A stretch of DNA of 64,000 bases from Acidobacteriota bacterium (GTDB taxonomy: Bacteria > Acidobacteriota > Thermoanaerobaculia > Gp7-AA8), in NCBI GenBank assembly GCA_021781455.1, contig JAJXWV010000050.1:1-64000 (forward strand). The letters are read 5' to 3'. The translations under genes and the position numbers were made by a program. Position 1 is the stretch's first letter, and every line of letters starts with the position of its first letter. This document shows positions 25,867-34,421 of the stretch, one piece after another. The notes beneath the pieces were generated by a model. That model saw only the letters and a list, made by a program, of their open reading frames with translations, made no database searches and was not told the origin of the DNA.

Positions 25867-26466
25867 ATGGCGACCAAGCCAGCGCAGAAACGGGCGCTCG
25901 CGCGAGCGAAGAAACAGCCGATCGTCGCGGCGCGCAACATGGCGGTCCATAGCCAGGCCCTGACGCGCCTCGTCCGCGAAGGCGCGCTGGAGCGGGTCGC
26001 CCGCGGGACCTATCGGGTGGCCGACACGCCCGTGAGCGAGCATCACGCGTTCGCCGTCGTCGCAGCGGTCGCACCGCGTTCGGTGATCTGTCTTCTGTCC
26101 GCGCTTACGTTTCACGGTGTCGGCACGCAACTTCCGTTCGAGGTGTGGGTGGCCATCGAGCGAGGCACTCGTCCGCCGGCGCTCCGGAATCCGCCTCTGC
26201 GCGTCGTGCGGATGAGTGGCGAGTCGTTCAAGGCCGGCATCGAGACTCACGTCATCGATGGCCGCAAGGTCCGCGTCTACAGTGTGGCCAAGACGATCGC
26301 AGATCTGTTCAAGTTTCGGAATCGGATCGGTGTCGACGTCGCGATCGAGGCCCTGCGCGATGCCTGGCAGCGCCGGCTCGTGACGGTCGACGAGATCGAT
26401 CGTCACGCGCGCATTTGTCGCGTGGATCGCGTGATGCGGCCGTACCTGGAGGCGCTCCTCGCGTGA
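25867..26466 (+). CDS. abiEi: AbiEi-type antitoxin (type IV toxin-antitoxin)
   Basis: 199 residues from MATKPAQKRA. An N-terminal winged helix (VHSQALTRLVREGALERVAR, GTYRVAD) is followed by the AbiEi core: HHAFAVVAAVAPRSVICLLS, ALTFHGVGTQLPFEVWVAIE, SVAKTIADLFKFRNRIGVDV and the final ALRDAWQRRLVTVDEIDR. AbiEi represses its operon and counteracts AbiEii without direct contact, a system known for phage abortive infection. The toxin GTG (26463) overlaps its stop. Complete and plausibly functional. Confidence 0.88.
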   Translation: MATKPAQKRALARAKKQPIVAARNMAVHSQALTRLVREGALERVARGTYRVADTPVSEHHAFAVVAAVAPRSVICLLSALTFHGVGTQLPFEVWVAIERGTRPPALRNPPLRVVRMSGESFKAGIETHVIDGRKVRVYSVAKTIADLFKFRNRIGVDVAIEALRDAWQRRLVTVDEIDRHARICRVDRVMRPYLEALLA

Positions 26467-27365
26467 CGGTCGTTTCTCCGCTCGCGCAGTCGGTGCAGAC
26501 GCGACTCGTACGCGCGGCGAAGGATCTCCACGTCGATCCGAACCTGATCTTCTCCCGCTATGCGGCGGAGCGGCTGCTTCACCGTCTCGCGCAATCGCGT
26601 CACGCCGACCGCTTCGTGCTGAAAGGGGCGATGCTGCTGGTGGTCTGGCTCGGCGACATCATCCGTCCGACGCGCGATGTCGACCTCCTCGGATTCGGCG
26701 ACCTCGACGACGCGGCGGTCGCCGACATCTTCAGAGAGATCGCGACGACCGATGTCGAGCCAGACGGAGTCGTGTTCGATGCGACGTCCGTCTCAGTTGC
26801 GCCGATTCGAGAAGAAGACGCGTACGGGGGCCGTCGCGTCATCCTGTTGGGCCATCTTGGTTCCGCTCGGCTTCGCGTTCAGATCGACATCGGCATCGGT
26901 GACGCGGTGTTCCCCGATCCTGAATGGATCGAGTACCCATCCCTCCTCGATCTGCCGAGGCCGAAGGTGAAGGCGTATCGACCCGAGACGGCAATCGCCG
27001 AAAAGCTGCACGCGATGGTGACTCTTGGATCGAAGAACAGCCGGATGCGTGACTTCTTCGACATCCGCGCGCTCGCACGCGCAGAGCCGTTCGATGGCGA
27101 GCGCCTCGCGCGCGCCGTCCGCACGACGTTCGATCGGCGCAGGGGGCGCATCCCGAAAGAGCCACTTGCGCTAACGCCTGCATTCGCCGAGGTGGATGGA
27201 AAGCGTCATCAGTGGAACGCGTTTCTCCGCAAGAACGGTCTGCCTCACGAGGAGTTTGACGCTGTCATCCGCGAGATCGCAAGCTTTCTGCTTCCCGTCC
27301 TCTGCTCGATCACGGCTTCCGTGCCCTTCGACAAAGTGTGGGTCCCGCGTGGGCCGTGGTCGTGA
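26463..27365 (+). CDS. abiEii: AbiEii-type nucleotidyltransferase toxin
   Basis: 300 residues from the GTG overlapping the antitoxin stop. The nucleotidyltransferase motif is present: VLKGAMLLVVWLGD (near 53) and TRDVDLLGFGD (near 72), then RLRVQIDIGIGDAV, YRPETAIAEKLHAMVTLG, NSRMRDFFDIRALA and a C-terminal helical part. These are the motifs I-IV of AbiEii/DUF1814 toxins, which modify tRNA or other acceptors using NTPs. The C-terminal segment is slightly unusual (CSITASVPFDKVWVPRGPWS) and may be a read-on past a degraded end. Otherwise intact. Confidence 0.87.
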   Translation: MTVVSPLAQSVQTRLVRAAKDLHVDPNLIFSRYAAERLLHRLAQSRHADRFVLKGAMLLVVWLGDIIRPTRDVDLLGFGDLDDAAVADIFREIATTDVEPDGVVFDATSVSVAPIREEDAYGGRRVILLGHLGSARLRVQIDIGIGDAVFPDPEWIEYPSLLDLPRPKVKAYRPETAIAEKLHAMVTLGSKNSRMRDFFDIRALARAEPFDGERLARAVRTTFDRRRGRIPKEPLALTPAFAEVDGKRHQWNAFLRKNGLPHEEFDAVIREIASFLLPVLCSITASVPFDKVWVPRGPWS

Positions 27366-27566
27366 GCGACGGCGTGCGGAGCTTTGGGAAAGCGTTTCGG
27401 GAGGAAGCTTCGTGACTCGCTGCGCGTGGGAACGGCGGCGTCTACGCTGCGATTGACGCCCAAACTCCGGCGTGAAGAATCCTGCGGAAATCCTGCGCGG
27501 TGGGGCGTTTTGGTCGGGTCGGAGCGCGCTGGACGGGGTTGGACTAAAGACGGCCCATAAAACGAG
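27366..27566. other. Gap without a recognised gene left of the attachment site
   Basis: 200 bases between the AbiEii stop and the displaced tRNA terminator. No start-stop pair or motif could be supported. Confidence 0.4.
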
Positions 27567-27590
27567 AAACCCACTGTTTCCAGTGGGTTT
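27567..27590 (-). terminator. Hairpin next to the partial tRNA-fMet copy (likely the original tRNA terminator)
   Basis: A perfect 10-bp stem AAACCCACTG / CAGTGGGTTT with a 4-base loop. On the minus strand it is followed by CTCGTTTTATGG. It lies just past the 3' end of the truncated tRNA copy, where a tRNA-fMet terminator would sit on an uninterrupted chromosome. Confidence 0.7.
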
Positions 27591-27603
27591 CGTTGGATTC
27601 GAT

Positions 27604-27649
<46 letters not shown>

Positions 27650-28173
27650 GGAAGACAGTTTTACGGACGGATTGTCCCCACATCGCTTGCAAAAAATCTC
27701 TTTGAAATAGTGCGAGTTTGTTGCCGTCTATGACGATTACCCCAAAGTCGTCGGCCTCGTCTTCGGCTTCCACGAAAAGAACTTCGCCTCGGGCTTCAAG
27801 ACGGGGATGACGGAGCTCGAAAAAATCGAAGTTGCGCGCTCGCCTGCTGCGCGTCCTCGAGGAATCCGACGCGATCATCCGGCGGATTCTGAAACATCTG
27901 TGGATTGCGAACTGGCTCGCGCCGCTCGTCCGTCACGCCGTCCCCTCGCCTGATGAACGTCTCCATCCCACCAGTAGCCTCGCACCCGCCATGGGTCGAC
28001 GCGGGCTCGGCTGCGTCGCCTTCCTTGTCACTCGCAAAAATTAACCGCACGTCAAATCCGTGACGCGCAGGGGCCCTCCGACTCGTGGGCGAAGCGTCAA
28101 TCGATCAATGTGGCGTGTACTGCTCACCATCGTGACTGAGATCACTAGTTTATGTAAAGAGGGACGCCCCATC
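27650..28173. other. Gene-remnant region inside the left island boundary (repeat A)
   Basis: No intact gene. Bases 27686-27842 hold a word GCTTGCAAAAAATCTCTTTG and a plus-strand fragment VYDDYPKVVGLVFGFHEKNF, then ASGFKTGMTELEKIEVARS. Degenerate relatives of these pieces recur at 30883-31146, on the other side of the GGDEF-EAL gene. The source protein is not recognised. Confidence 0.6.
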
Positions 28174-30837
28174 ATGGTTGTACTGGGTCATTTCCCCTCC
28201 GCCTCTTCCCAACTGCAACGTCCGCGAACGGACAAAATTGTTCATAAGCGACCGAACGTGACGACACCACGCGAGCAACAAACCGTCAGCCTTACGCACC
28301 CTTCAGCCGAAACCCACAATTCAGGTCCGGCAGAGGAGATGCTGCGGCATCACGAACTGCCTCCCGAGCATTGTCCCGAGCTGGTCGTGTTCATCGATCG
28401 CGACATGAGGATCGCCGACGCGAACGTGGCCGCCGCCGAGGCCTATGGCTACAGCCGCGAAGAGATCAAGGGACTGCCCATCGACCGGATCTGCGACACG
28501 AATCTGATTCCGTCTCCTGAGCCGCAGGAGTATGACGCGCCAAAGCCGGTCATGCTCGAGACCCAGCACCGCACCAGGAGCGGCGCCACGTTTCCCGTCG
28601 AGGCAAGCCTGTTCTCATCGGACGTCGGAGGGCGCCGGGTGACGATCATGCTGGGGCGCGACATCCGGCCGCGGGATCGCAGACTGCGCTCCGAACAACT
28701 GCTGCACGAGATCGACCGCCGAATCCTTCGCTCCGAACCGCTCGACGCGGTCCTCGCGTTTGCTTGCGACGAACTCGCTAGGGTGTACGAGCTGCCGCTC
28801 GTTCAGTTCAGCCTCCGCGGCGACAACGGGCAGGTGGAAATCCGCGAATGGGCGGGCAGCGGCTCCGAATTCCTCGAAAACATCGAAGTACGCTACGATG
28901 ACAGTCCCGCGGGTCAGGGACCGACCGGCTCGGCGATTCGAACCGGCGAGGTGCAGGTTCGTGATCTCGTCAGCGACCCGGGGTTCGACCGATGGCGCGT
29001 GCGCGCGGTTGAGTGCGGATTTCGCCGGGCGATCGCCATCCCCGTCGCCGCTCACGAAGAGATCCTCGGCGCGCTGACGTTGTTCATGAAGACGGAGCGG
29101 GCACTCGACGTCGAGACTCTGAACGCGTTGATCACGCTCACTGACCAGATCGCGATGTCGGTCGTCGCAGCGCGCAGAAACGAACTGCTCAACCTTCAGA
29201 GTGTGGCGCTGAAGTCCGCCGCCAACGCAGTCCTCGTGACCGACGCTTCGGGCATCATTCAGTGGGTCAATCCTGCGTTCTGCCGCCTAACGGGGTTTCC
29301 GGCGGAAGAGGCCATCGGCCAGAAGCCCTCGATCATGAAGTCGGGTAATCACGCCGACGCGTTCTACCGGCAGATGTGGCAGACGCTCACGGACGGGTTT
29401 CCCTGGGCCGGCGAGATCTACAACCGGCGCAAGGATGGGACTTTGTATCTCGAGGAGCAGACGATCACGCCGGTCAGAGGACATGACGGCCGGATCACGC
29501 ACTTCGTGGCAATCAAACAGGACATCACCGCCAGAAAAGCCCAGGAAGAGCAGATCCGTCATCTGGCGATGCACGATCCGCTGACGAACCTCCCGAACCG
29601 CCGGGCTCTGGACGCCGCCATGCGGCGCGCCGGCCGGGGAGGCGAGGGTGCCGCGCTGATCCTCGACCTCGACAACTTCAAGCTGGTCAACGACACGCTC
29701 GGACATATCGCGGGCGACCAACTGCTCGCCGAGGTTGGCACGGTCCTCCACGAAAACCTTCGGCCAGGCGACTTCCTGGCCCGATTCGGTGGCGATGAAT
29801 TCGCGGTTCTCCTGCGGGATGCCGACCACGGCCAGAGCCTCGAGATCGCAGAGCGCCTGCGGATGGCGATCAACGCCCACCGGTTTCGGTACGACGGAGT
29901 GCAGTTTGACGTCGCGAGCAGCATCGGCATGGCGCCGATCGTTGAAGGTGCCGATGCCGCGACGATCCTCGTGCGCGCCGATTCCGCGCTGTACGCAGCG
30001 AAGGCTCGCGGGAAAAACCGCACCGTGGCGTGGCCGTTCGGAGAAGAGGAAGGCCAGAAGCTTGTTGCAGCCAAACGTTGGGCTTCACGGATCAAGGATG
30101 CGCTGCGCGAGGATCGCCTGGTTCTGCACTATCAGCCGGTCGTCAATATCAACACCGGAAAGGCCACCCATTACGAAGCACTTCTCCGCCTCTGCGATGG
30201 GGACGGCCCCCCCATCCCCGCTTCCGAATTCATCTCGTCAGCCGAGCGATTCGGACTCATGCCCCAGATCGACCGCTGGGTTCTCGAACGGGTTCTGAAG
30301 GTGCTTGCCGGACCTGGGCGCGCGCGAATCTTCATCAATATCTCCGGGGCTAGTCTCTGTGACGAGTCGCTGCTCGACTTCATCGTCGAGAGGGTGCGAG
30401 CCGCCGCGCTCCCGCCCGGCCGTCTGGCATTCGAGATCACGGAATCCGCGGCCGTGACCGACCTGCTGCGCGCCCAGGAATGGGTAGCCAAGCTGAAGGA
30501 GCTCGGCTGCCTGTTCGCGCTCGATGATTTCGGCATCGGTTTTTCCTCGTTCTCCTATCTGCGTTCGCTGTCGGCCGACTACGTGAAGATCGACCGTTCA
30601 TTCGTCGCCGATCTCGATACGAATCCGACGAACCGCGCGCTCGTGAGAGCCGTCAAGTCCGTGGCAAACACTCTCGGCAAGGAGGTCATCGCCGAGGGAG
30701 TCGAGACCGGCCGTCTCGAAAACGCCTTGCGCGAGCTCGGCGTGGAACTGGCGCAGGGCTACCTCTGGGGACAAGCGCAGAGCGCGCCTCCGGAAGACGA
30801 AAAATTCTTTCCCGCCACTGCTGACAGCAACGCGTGA
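28174..30837 (+). CDS. PAS-GAF-PAS-GGDEF-EAL cyclic-di-GMP signalling protein
   Basis: About 887 residues if started at MVVLGHFPSA (28174, after AGAGGGA); the frame stays open to 28060 and the start is uncertain. PAS 1 (VVFIDRDMRIADANVAAAEA) is followed by a GAF domain (about 175-330, ILRSEPLDAVLAFACDELAR to MSVVAARR) and PAS 2 plus PAC (NAVLVTDASGIIQWVNPAFC; FVAIKQDITARKAQ). GGDEF follows with an intact RFGGDEFAVL, then EAL with YEALLRL and ALDDFGIGFSSFSYL, so both cyclase and phosphodiesterase sites look usable. No membrane segment: cytosolic sensor. It is the first intact gene in the putative island, flanked by repeated gene remnants. Confidence 0.88.
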   Translation: MVVLGHFPSASSQLQRPRTDKIVHKRPNVTTPREQQTVSLTHPSAETHNSGPAEEMLRHHELPPEHCPELVVFIDRDMRIADANVAAAEAYGYSREEIKGLPIDRICDTNLIPSPEPQEYDAPKPVMLETQHRTRSGATFPVEASLFSSDVGGRRVTIMLGRDIRPRDRRLRSEQLLHEIDRRILRSEPLDAVLAFACDELARVYELPLVQFSLRGDNGQVEIREWAGSGSEFLENIEVRYDDSPAGQGPTGSAIRTGEVQVRDLVSDPGFDRWRVRAVECGFRRAIAIPVAAHEEILGALTLFMKTERALDVETLNALITLTDQIAMSVVAARRNELLNLQSVALKSAANAVLVTDASGIIQWVNPAFCRLTGFPAEEAIGQKPSIMKSGNHADAFYRQMWQTLTDGFPWAGEIYNRRKDGTLYLEEQTITPVRGHDGRITHFVAIKQDITARKAQEEQIRHLAMHDPLTNLPNRRALDAAMRRAGRGGEGAALILDLDNFKLVNDTLGHIAGDQLLAEVGTVLHENLRPGDFLARFGGDEFAVLLRDADHGQSLEIAERLRMAINAHRFRYDGVQFDVASSIGMAPIVEGADAATILVRADSALYAAKARGKNRTVAWPFGEEEGQKLVAAKRWASRIKDALREDRLVLHYQPVVNINTGKATHYEALLRLCDGDGPPIPASEFISSAERFGLMPQIDRWVLERVLKVLAGPGRARIFINISGASLCDESLLDFIVERVRAAALPPGRLAFEITESAAVTDLLRAQEWVAKLKELGCLFALDDFGIGFSSFSYLRSLSADYVKIDRSFVADLDTNPTNRALVRAVKSVANTLGKEVIAEGVETGRLENALRELGVELAQGYLWGQAQSAPPEDEKFFPATADSNA

Positions 30838-31671
30838 ATCAGCCAGGCCCTGATGCCCGGATCAGCATCGGGTTTGTCGCAGTCTTACGACTTCCCGCAA
30901 AGTCGACGGCTTGGTGCTCGGGTTGCACGAGAAGAACTTCGCCTCGGGCTTGGAGAGGGGATGACTGCTCGCTACTTCGTGACCTTCCCGCATCGCTTGC
31001 AAAAAATCTCTTTGGAAGAGTGCGAACGTCGAACGATGCGGAATCGCACGCAGGCTGGAGAAGGAGAACTTCGCCTCGGGATTCAAGACAGCAATGACGG
31101 CGCTGGAGAAGGTCGAAGTGGTTCGGTCGCGGTCGGACGAATCGCAGCCGTAGCCGCTGATCGACGGCGCGCCTCATCGGCTCGTGTCGTGGCACGCCAT
31201 GTCAGGTTGCGCTTCATTGAGAGTGCTTCAAGAGATCCGGCCAGCGGCTTTGAGACTTCCGCCCCGTGTTCTTGGTCACGAGCTGCTGAATCTGCAGCGT
31301 GTGGCGCTCGATTCCGCTGCCAACGCGGTGCTCATCACTGACGGAGATGGCAAGAGACGGGCGATTGACGCGTCCCGCATCCAGATCGCGTCAATGCTGC
31401 ACTTGCGCTTTTGGGATTTGAGCCCACGCCTGTTCGACGCGAGCGGAGTTCTCGGCGTACCCGGCGTTGCCCGGATCGAGTGCTACCGCCGTGCGCATGT
31501 ACGACCGGGCTGCGGTGATGTCGCGGCGAGGTGTTGAGTCGCGGCGCCAGGAGGCCTTCACCTCGGTAACGAGTGTCACGCATCAGCATGTGATTGATCG
31601 CACAGGACCTGGCTCGTATTTGCCGATCATCCGCCCGACCGCTGCAGCGATCCGACAGCAGAAAGGCAGAA
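30838..31671. other. Gene-remnant region: repeat B/C, orphan PAS fragment, TPR-like fragment
   Basis: Bases 30883-31146 carry degenerate copies of the 27.7-kb fragment (LHEKNFASG; FASGFKTAMTALEKVEVVRS, then RSDESQP and stop) and the GCTTGCAAAAAATCTCTTTG word. Bases about 31270-31350 encode ELLNLQRVALDSAANAVLIT DGDGK, a near copy of PAS 2 of the preceding gene (residue pattern ELLNLQSVALKSAANAVLVT). On the minus strand, 31391-31560 reads RSYMRTAVALDPGNAGYAEN SARVEQAWAQIPK, a TPR-like tail. None is a complete gene. Confidence 0.6.
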
Positions 31672-32445
31672 ATGATCGCCATAAATCGACCATTCCACTC
31701 TCGAATCGGGCTCATCGTCGCCGTCGCAGCGTGCGTGCTGACGGCAGCGATCGTCGTCGAAGAAGGCGCCGCGCAGTCGGTGGCAGCGGCCGCGAAGAAG
31801 CGTCGCGCCGAATCGACGTCGCAGGCGCGCCCGCAGGAGTTCAGCGGCAAAGTCGTCGAGACCATGGATGGCGGCGGATACACCTACGTCAGGATCCGGA
31901 CAGCGAGCGGCGAGACCTGGGCGGCGATTCCTCAGACGCCGGTCCCCGTCGGATCGACGCTCGCCCTGCATCCGCAGCTGACGCTCGAGAAGTTCGAGTC
32001 GAAGGCACTGAAGCGGACGTTCGACCGCATCCTCTTCGCGACAGTGATCACCTCAGCGGATCCCCATCCCTCGGTTAGGGGAACTGCCGACGCCGCTTCC
32101 CACATGTCGGTCGCGGAGGCGAAAGTCACCCGCGTGGAGAAGGCCAAGAACGGGCGGACGGTGGCTGAGCTCTGGTCCTCGCGGAAGGAACTGCAAGGCT
32201 CTGTCGTCATTGTGCGAGGGAAGGTCGTCAAGTCGACGCAGCAGGTGATGGGCCGCAACTGGATTCATCTGCGCGACGGCTCCGGGTCGCGAGCCGATGG
32301 GACTGACGACATCACCGTGACGACGTCGGAAGCCATTCCGGCCGGCGGCATCGTCACCGTTCGCGGCACGCTTCGCGTCGAACAGGACTTTGGCAGTGGC
32401 TACCGTTATGCGGTCCTCGTCGAAGACGCCACGCTGATCCCGTGA
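31672..32445 (+). CDS. Exported OB-fold protein, NrfJ-like
   Basis: 257 residues from MIAINRPFHS (AGAAAGGCAG upstream). A signal peptide or anchor (IGLIVAVAACVLTAAIVVEE) is followed by a strand pattern typical of the NrfJ-related OB domain: FSGKVVETMDGGGYTYVRIR, GETWAAIPQTPVPVGSTLAL, and a second OB unit ELQGSVVIVRGKVVKSTQQV, NWIHLRDGSG, then DDITVTTSE. In other bacteria such proteins are encoded beside nitrite-reductase or multihaem cytochrome operons. Here it precedes a 21-haem cytochrome gene by 237 bases. Role inferred as periplasmic accessory; no catalytic residues. Confidence 0.7.
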   Translation: MIAINRPFHSRIGLIVAVAACVLTAAIVVEEGAAQSVAAAAKKRRAESTSQARPQEFSGKVVETMDGGGYTYVRIRTASGETWAAIPQTPVPVGSTLALHPQLTLEKFESKALKRTFDRILFATVITSADPHPSVRGTADAASHMSVAEAKVTRVEKAKNGRTVAELWSSRKELQGSVVIVRGKVVKSTQQVMGRNWIHLRDGSGSRADGTDDITVTTSEAIPAGGIVTVRGTLRVEQDFGSGYRYAVLVEDATLIP

Positions 32446-32682
32446 AGGGCGCAGGTTGCGAAGCACCGCCCAAGGTTGCAACGCTTTGGTCCGACCCGTT
32501 TGTGGCGGTGATCCGAGTGCAACCAGCCGTCAAGCAGGGCCCATCGCACGCTTTTTCGCGATCCACTCGGCACGAACAAAACACACGTGGTGGCCGCAGG
32601 GTGTCCTGGGTGACCGATGTCACGGGTTCGCCTATCCCCTCCCCCCGCATCATGGAGAGGTCCAGACGGAGCGCCCAAAATC

Positions 32683-34416
32683 GTGAACAAAACCAGCCAG
32701 ATCTTCGCCCTTGCGGTGTTTCTCCTCACCACATTGGGGGATGTCTCAGCGAAGGACCATCCCTCGCTCGTCGATCCCGCCACGGCGAAGTGTGCGATCT
32801 GTCACGAGGCCGTGCTGGCGAAGGCGGTCAAACACCCGGCAGCGCTCGATGGTGGTTGCACGAGTTGTCATGAGTTCACGAAGGCGGACGGAAAGACGAC
32901 GGTCAAACTGGCTGCCGATGAGCCTCAGCTTTGCGTGACGTGCCACGATGCGATGGGCAAAGCGGCAGCCGGAACTCTGGCGGCCCCGCATGCTCCGGTC
33001 ACCAGCGCCTGCACGAGCTGCCATGACCCGCACTCGGCCGACAAGCCACATGTATTAAAGGATGCTCCACCGGCGCTCTGCCTCACCTGCCATGAAGCGC
33101 TCGCCCTCGACAAGAGCCATAAGCGGTCGGTGAGCAATTCGCAGTGCCTCGACTGCCATGCTCCCCACGGCTCCGAGAACAAGGGGATGCTCACCGCGGC
33201 GAAGCAGCATCCGCCGTTCGCCGAACGGAGCTGCGACTCCTGCCATCGGCAGGGAACGATCGCACGTGCCAAGCCGAAGAACAATGTCTGCTTCGCCTGC
33301 CACGACGAGAAAACCTTTCAGGCAAAGTTCGTCCACTCCGCGGTCAAGCGGGGACAGTGCACCGGTTGTCATGACCCGCACCTGTCCGACCGGCCCAAGT
33401 TCGTCCGCGCGGCCGGGCCCGCGCTCTGCACCGGATGTCACGCCGAGATCAAGACGAAGATCAGTCTGGCGAACGGCCATCCTCCTGCGAGAGATGACTG
33501 CACCACCTGCCATGATCCGCACAAGAGCGCGAATCCCAACCAACTGATCGACGTCGTCCCCGCGCTCTGCCTCACCTGCCATGACGCGACTGACAAGAAG
33601 CTGCTCGGGAAGCATCTCGACGCCGACCTGAGCAAAGCAGACTGCGTGTCCTGCCATGATCCGCACGGATCGGCGGAAAAGTCGCTGCTGGTCTCCGGCT
33701 CGATCCATCCACCCTTTGCCGAGCGAGCCTGCAACTCGTGCCACAAAGATCAATCAGCGGCGAAGTTCGTCGGTGCGACGAAGACGCAGGTATGCGTTGC
33801 CTGCCACAGCGATGTCGAAGAGACCGCGGCGAAGGCGAAGGTGCATCACCCTGCGCTCGACGCAGCCGAATGCACCGACTGTCACACGCCGCACGCTTCA
33901 CAGCAGGACCGGCTGATCAAGTTCCCAGCCGGCGGCGAATGCACAGGCTGTCACGCCGACAAGGTCCCGGAGGCAGGGGAGTTCGCGCACGGAGCCATTC
34001 CGTTCCTCGGCTGCCGCGCGTGTCACGAGCCGCACGGCGGCGAGCGGCCGAACCTCCTCCGCGCCGAGGGCGACAAGCTCTGCCTCGGTTGCCACGAAGA
34101 GAGTACGCGGAAGACGGACGACAAGAAGAACGTCGTCCTCCTCGACCATTTCAGGCTGACGGGCGACAAGGCAGCCGAGGCGCTGCGGATGTCGGCGGTG
34201 AAAGTCGCCGGCGATCACGTCGTCGACCATCCTCTGACCGGCCACCGCGCAACCGGAAAACCGACCGAGGCTGAGCTGAAGCAGGTCAGCACGACCTTCA
34301 CCGGCGAGCTCGGATGCCTCTCCTGCCACGATCCGCACAAAGGGCGCTCGAAAAATCACTTCAAGGGCAACGCGGTCGCCGCTGCCGATCTCTGCCTCCA
34401 ATGCCACAAGAAATGA
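32683..34416 (+). CDS. 21-haem c-type cytochrome (paired CxxCH repeats)
   Basis: 577 residues from a GTG at 32683 (GGAG upstream), which gives the signal peptide NKTSQIFALAVFLLTTLGDV; the frame is open to 32617. Twenty-one CxxCH motifs are spread from CAICH to the C-terminal CLQCH, many as CxxCHDPH or CxxCHTPH, the paired-CxxCH arrangement of cytochrome c3-like and c7-like domains, with extra histidines as distal ligands. Periplasmic or surface electron carrier. It opens a unit with the propeller gene that begins six bases after its stop. Haem attachment would be by the ResB/CcsA genes at 51.3-54 kb. Confidence 0.93.
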   Translation: MNKTSQIFALAVFLLTTLGDVSAKDHPSLVDPATAKCAICHEAVLAKAVKHPAALDGGCTSCHEFTKADGKTTVKLAADEPQLCVTCHDAMGKAAAGTLAAPHAPVTSACTSCHDPHSADKPHVLKDAPPALCLTCHEALALDKSHKRSVSNSQCLDCHAPHGSENKGMLTAAKQHPPFAERSCDSCHRQGTIARAKPKNNVCFACHDEKTFQAKFVHSAVKRGQCTGCHDPHLSDRPKFVRAAGPALCTGCHAEIKTKISLANGHPPARDDCTTCHDPHKSANPNQLIDVVPALCLTCHDATDKKLLGKHLDADLSKADCVSCHDPHGSAEKSLLVSGSIHPPFAERACNSCHKDQSAAKFVGATKTQVCVACHSDVEETAAKAKVHHPALDAAECTDCHTPHASQQDRLIKFPAGGECTGCHADKVPEAGEFAHGAIPFLGCRACHEPHGGERPNLLRAEGDKLCLGCHEESTRKTDDKKNVVLLDHFRLTGDKAAEALRMSAVKVAGDHVVDHPLTGHRATGKPTEAELKQVSTTFTGELGCLSCHDPHKGRSKNHFKGNAVAAADLCLQCHKK

Positions 34417-34421
34417 CGCCC

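Noticed and set aside
27366-27566. Integrase gene beside the left att copy
   Set aside because: No tyrosine-recombinase R-H-R-Y pattern or serine-recombinase motif could be read in any frame here or near the tRNA.
31189-31211. Sigma-54 promoter (TGGCACG ... TTGC)
   Set aside because: The spacing between the GG and GC elements is 16 bases instead of 10.
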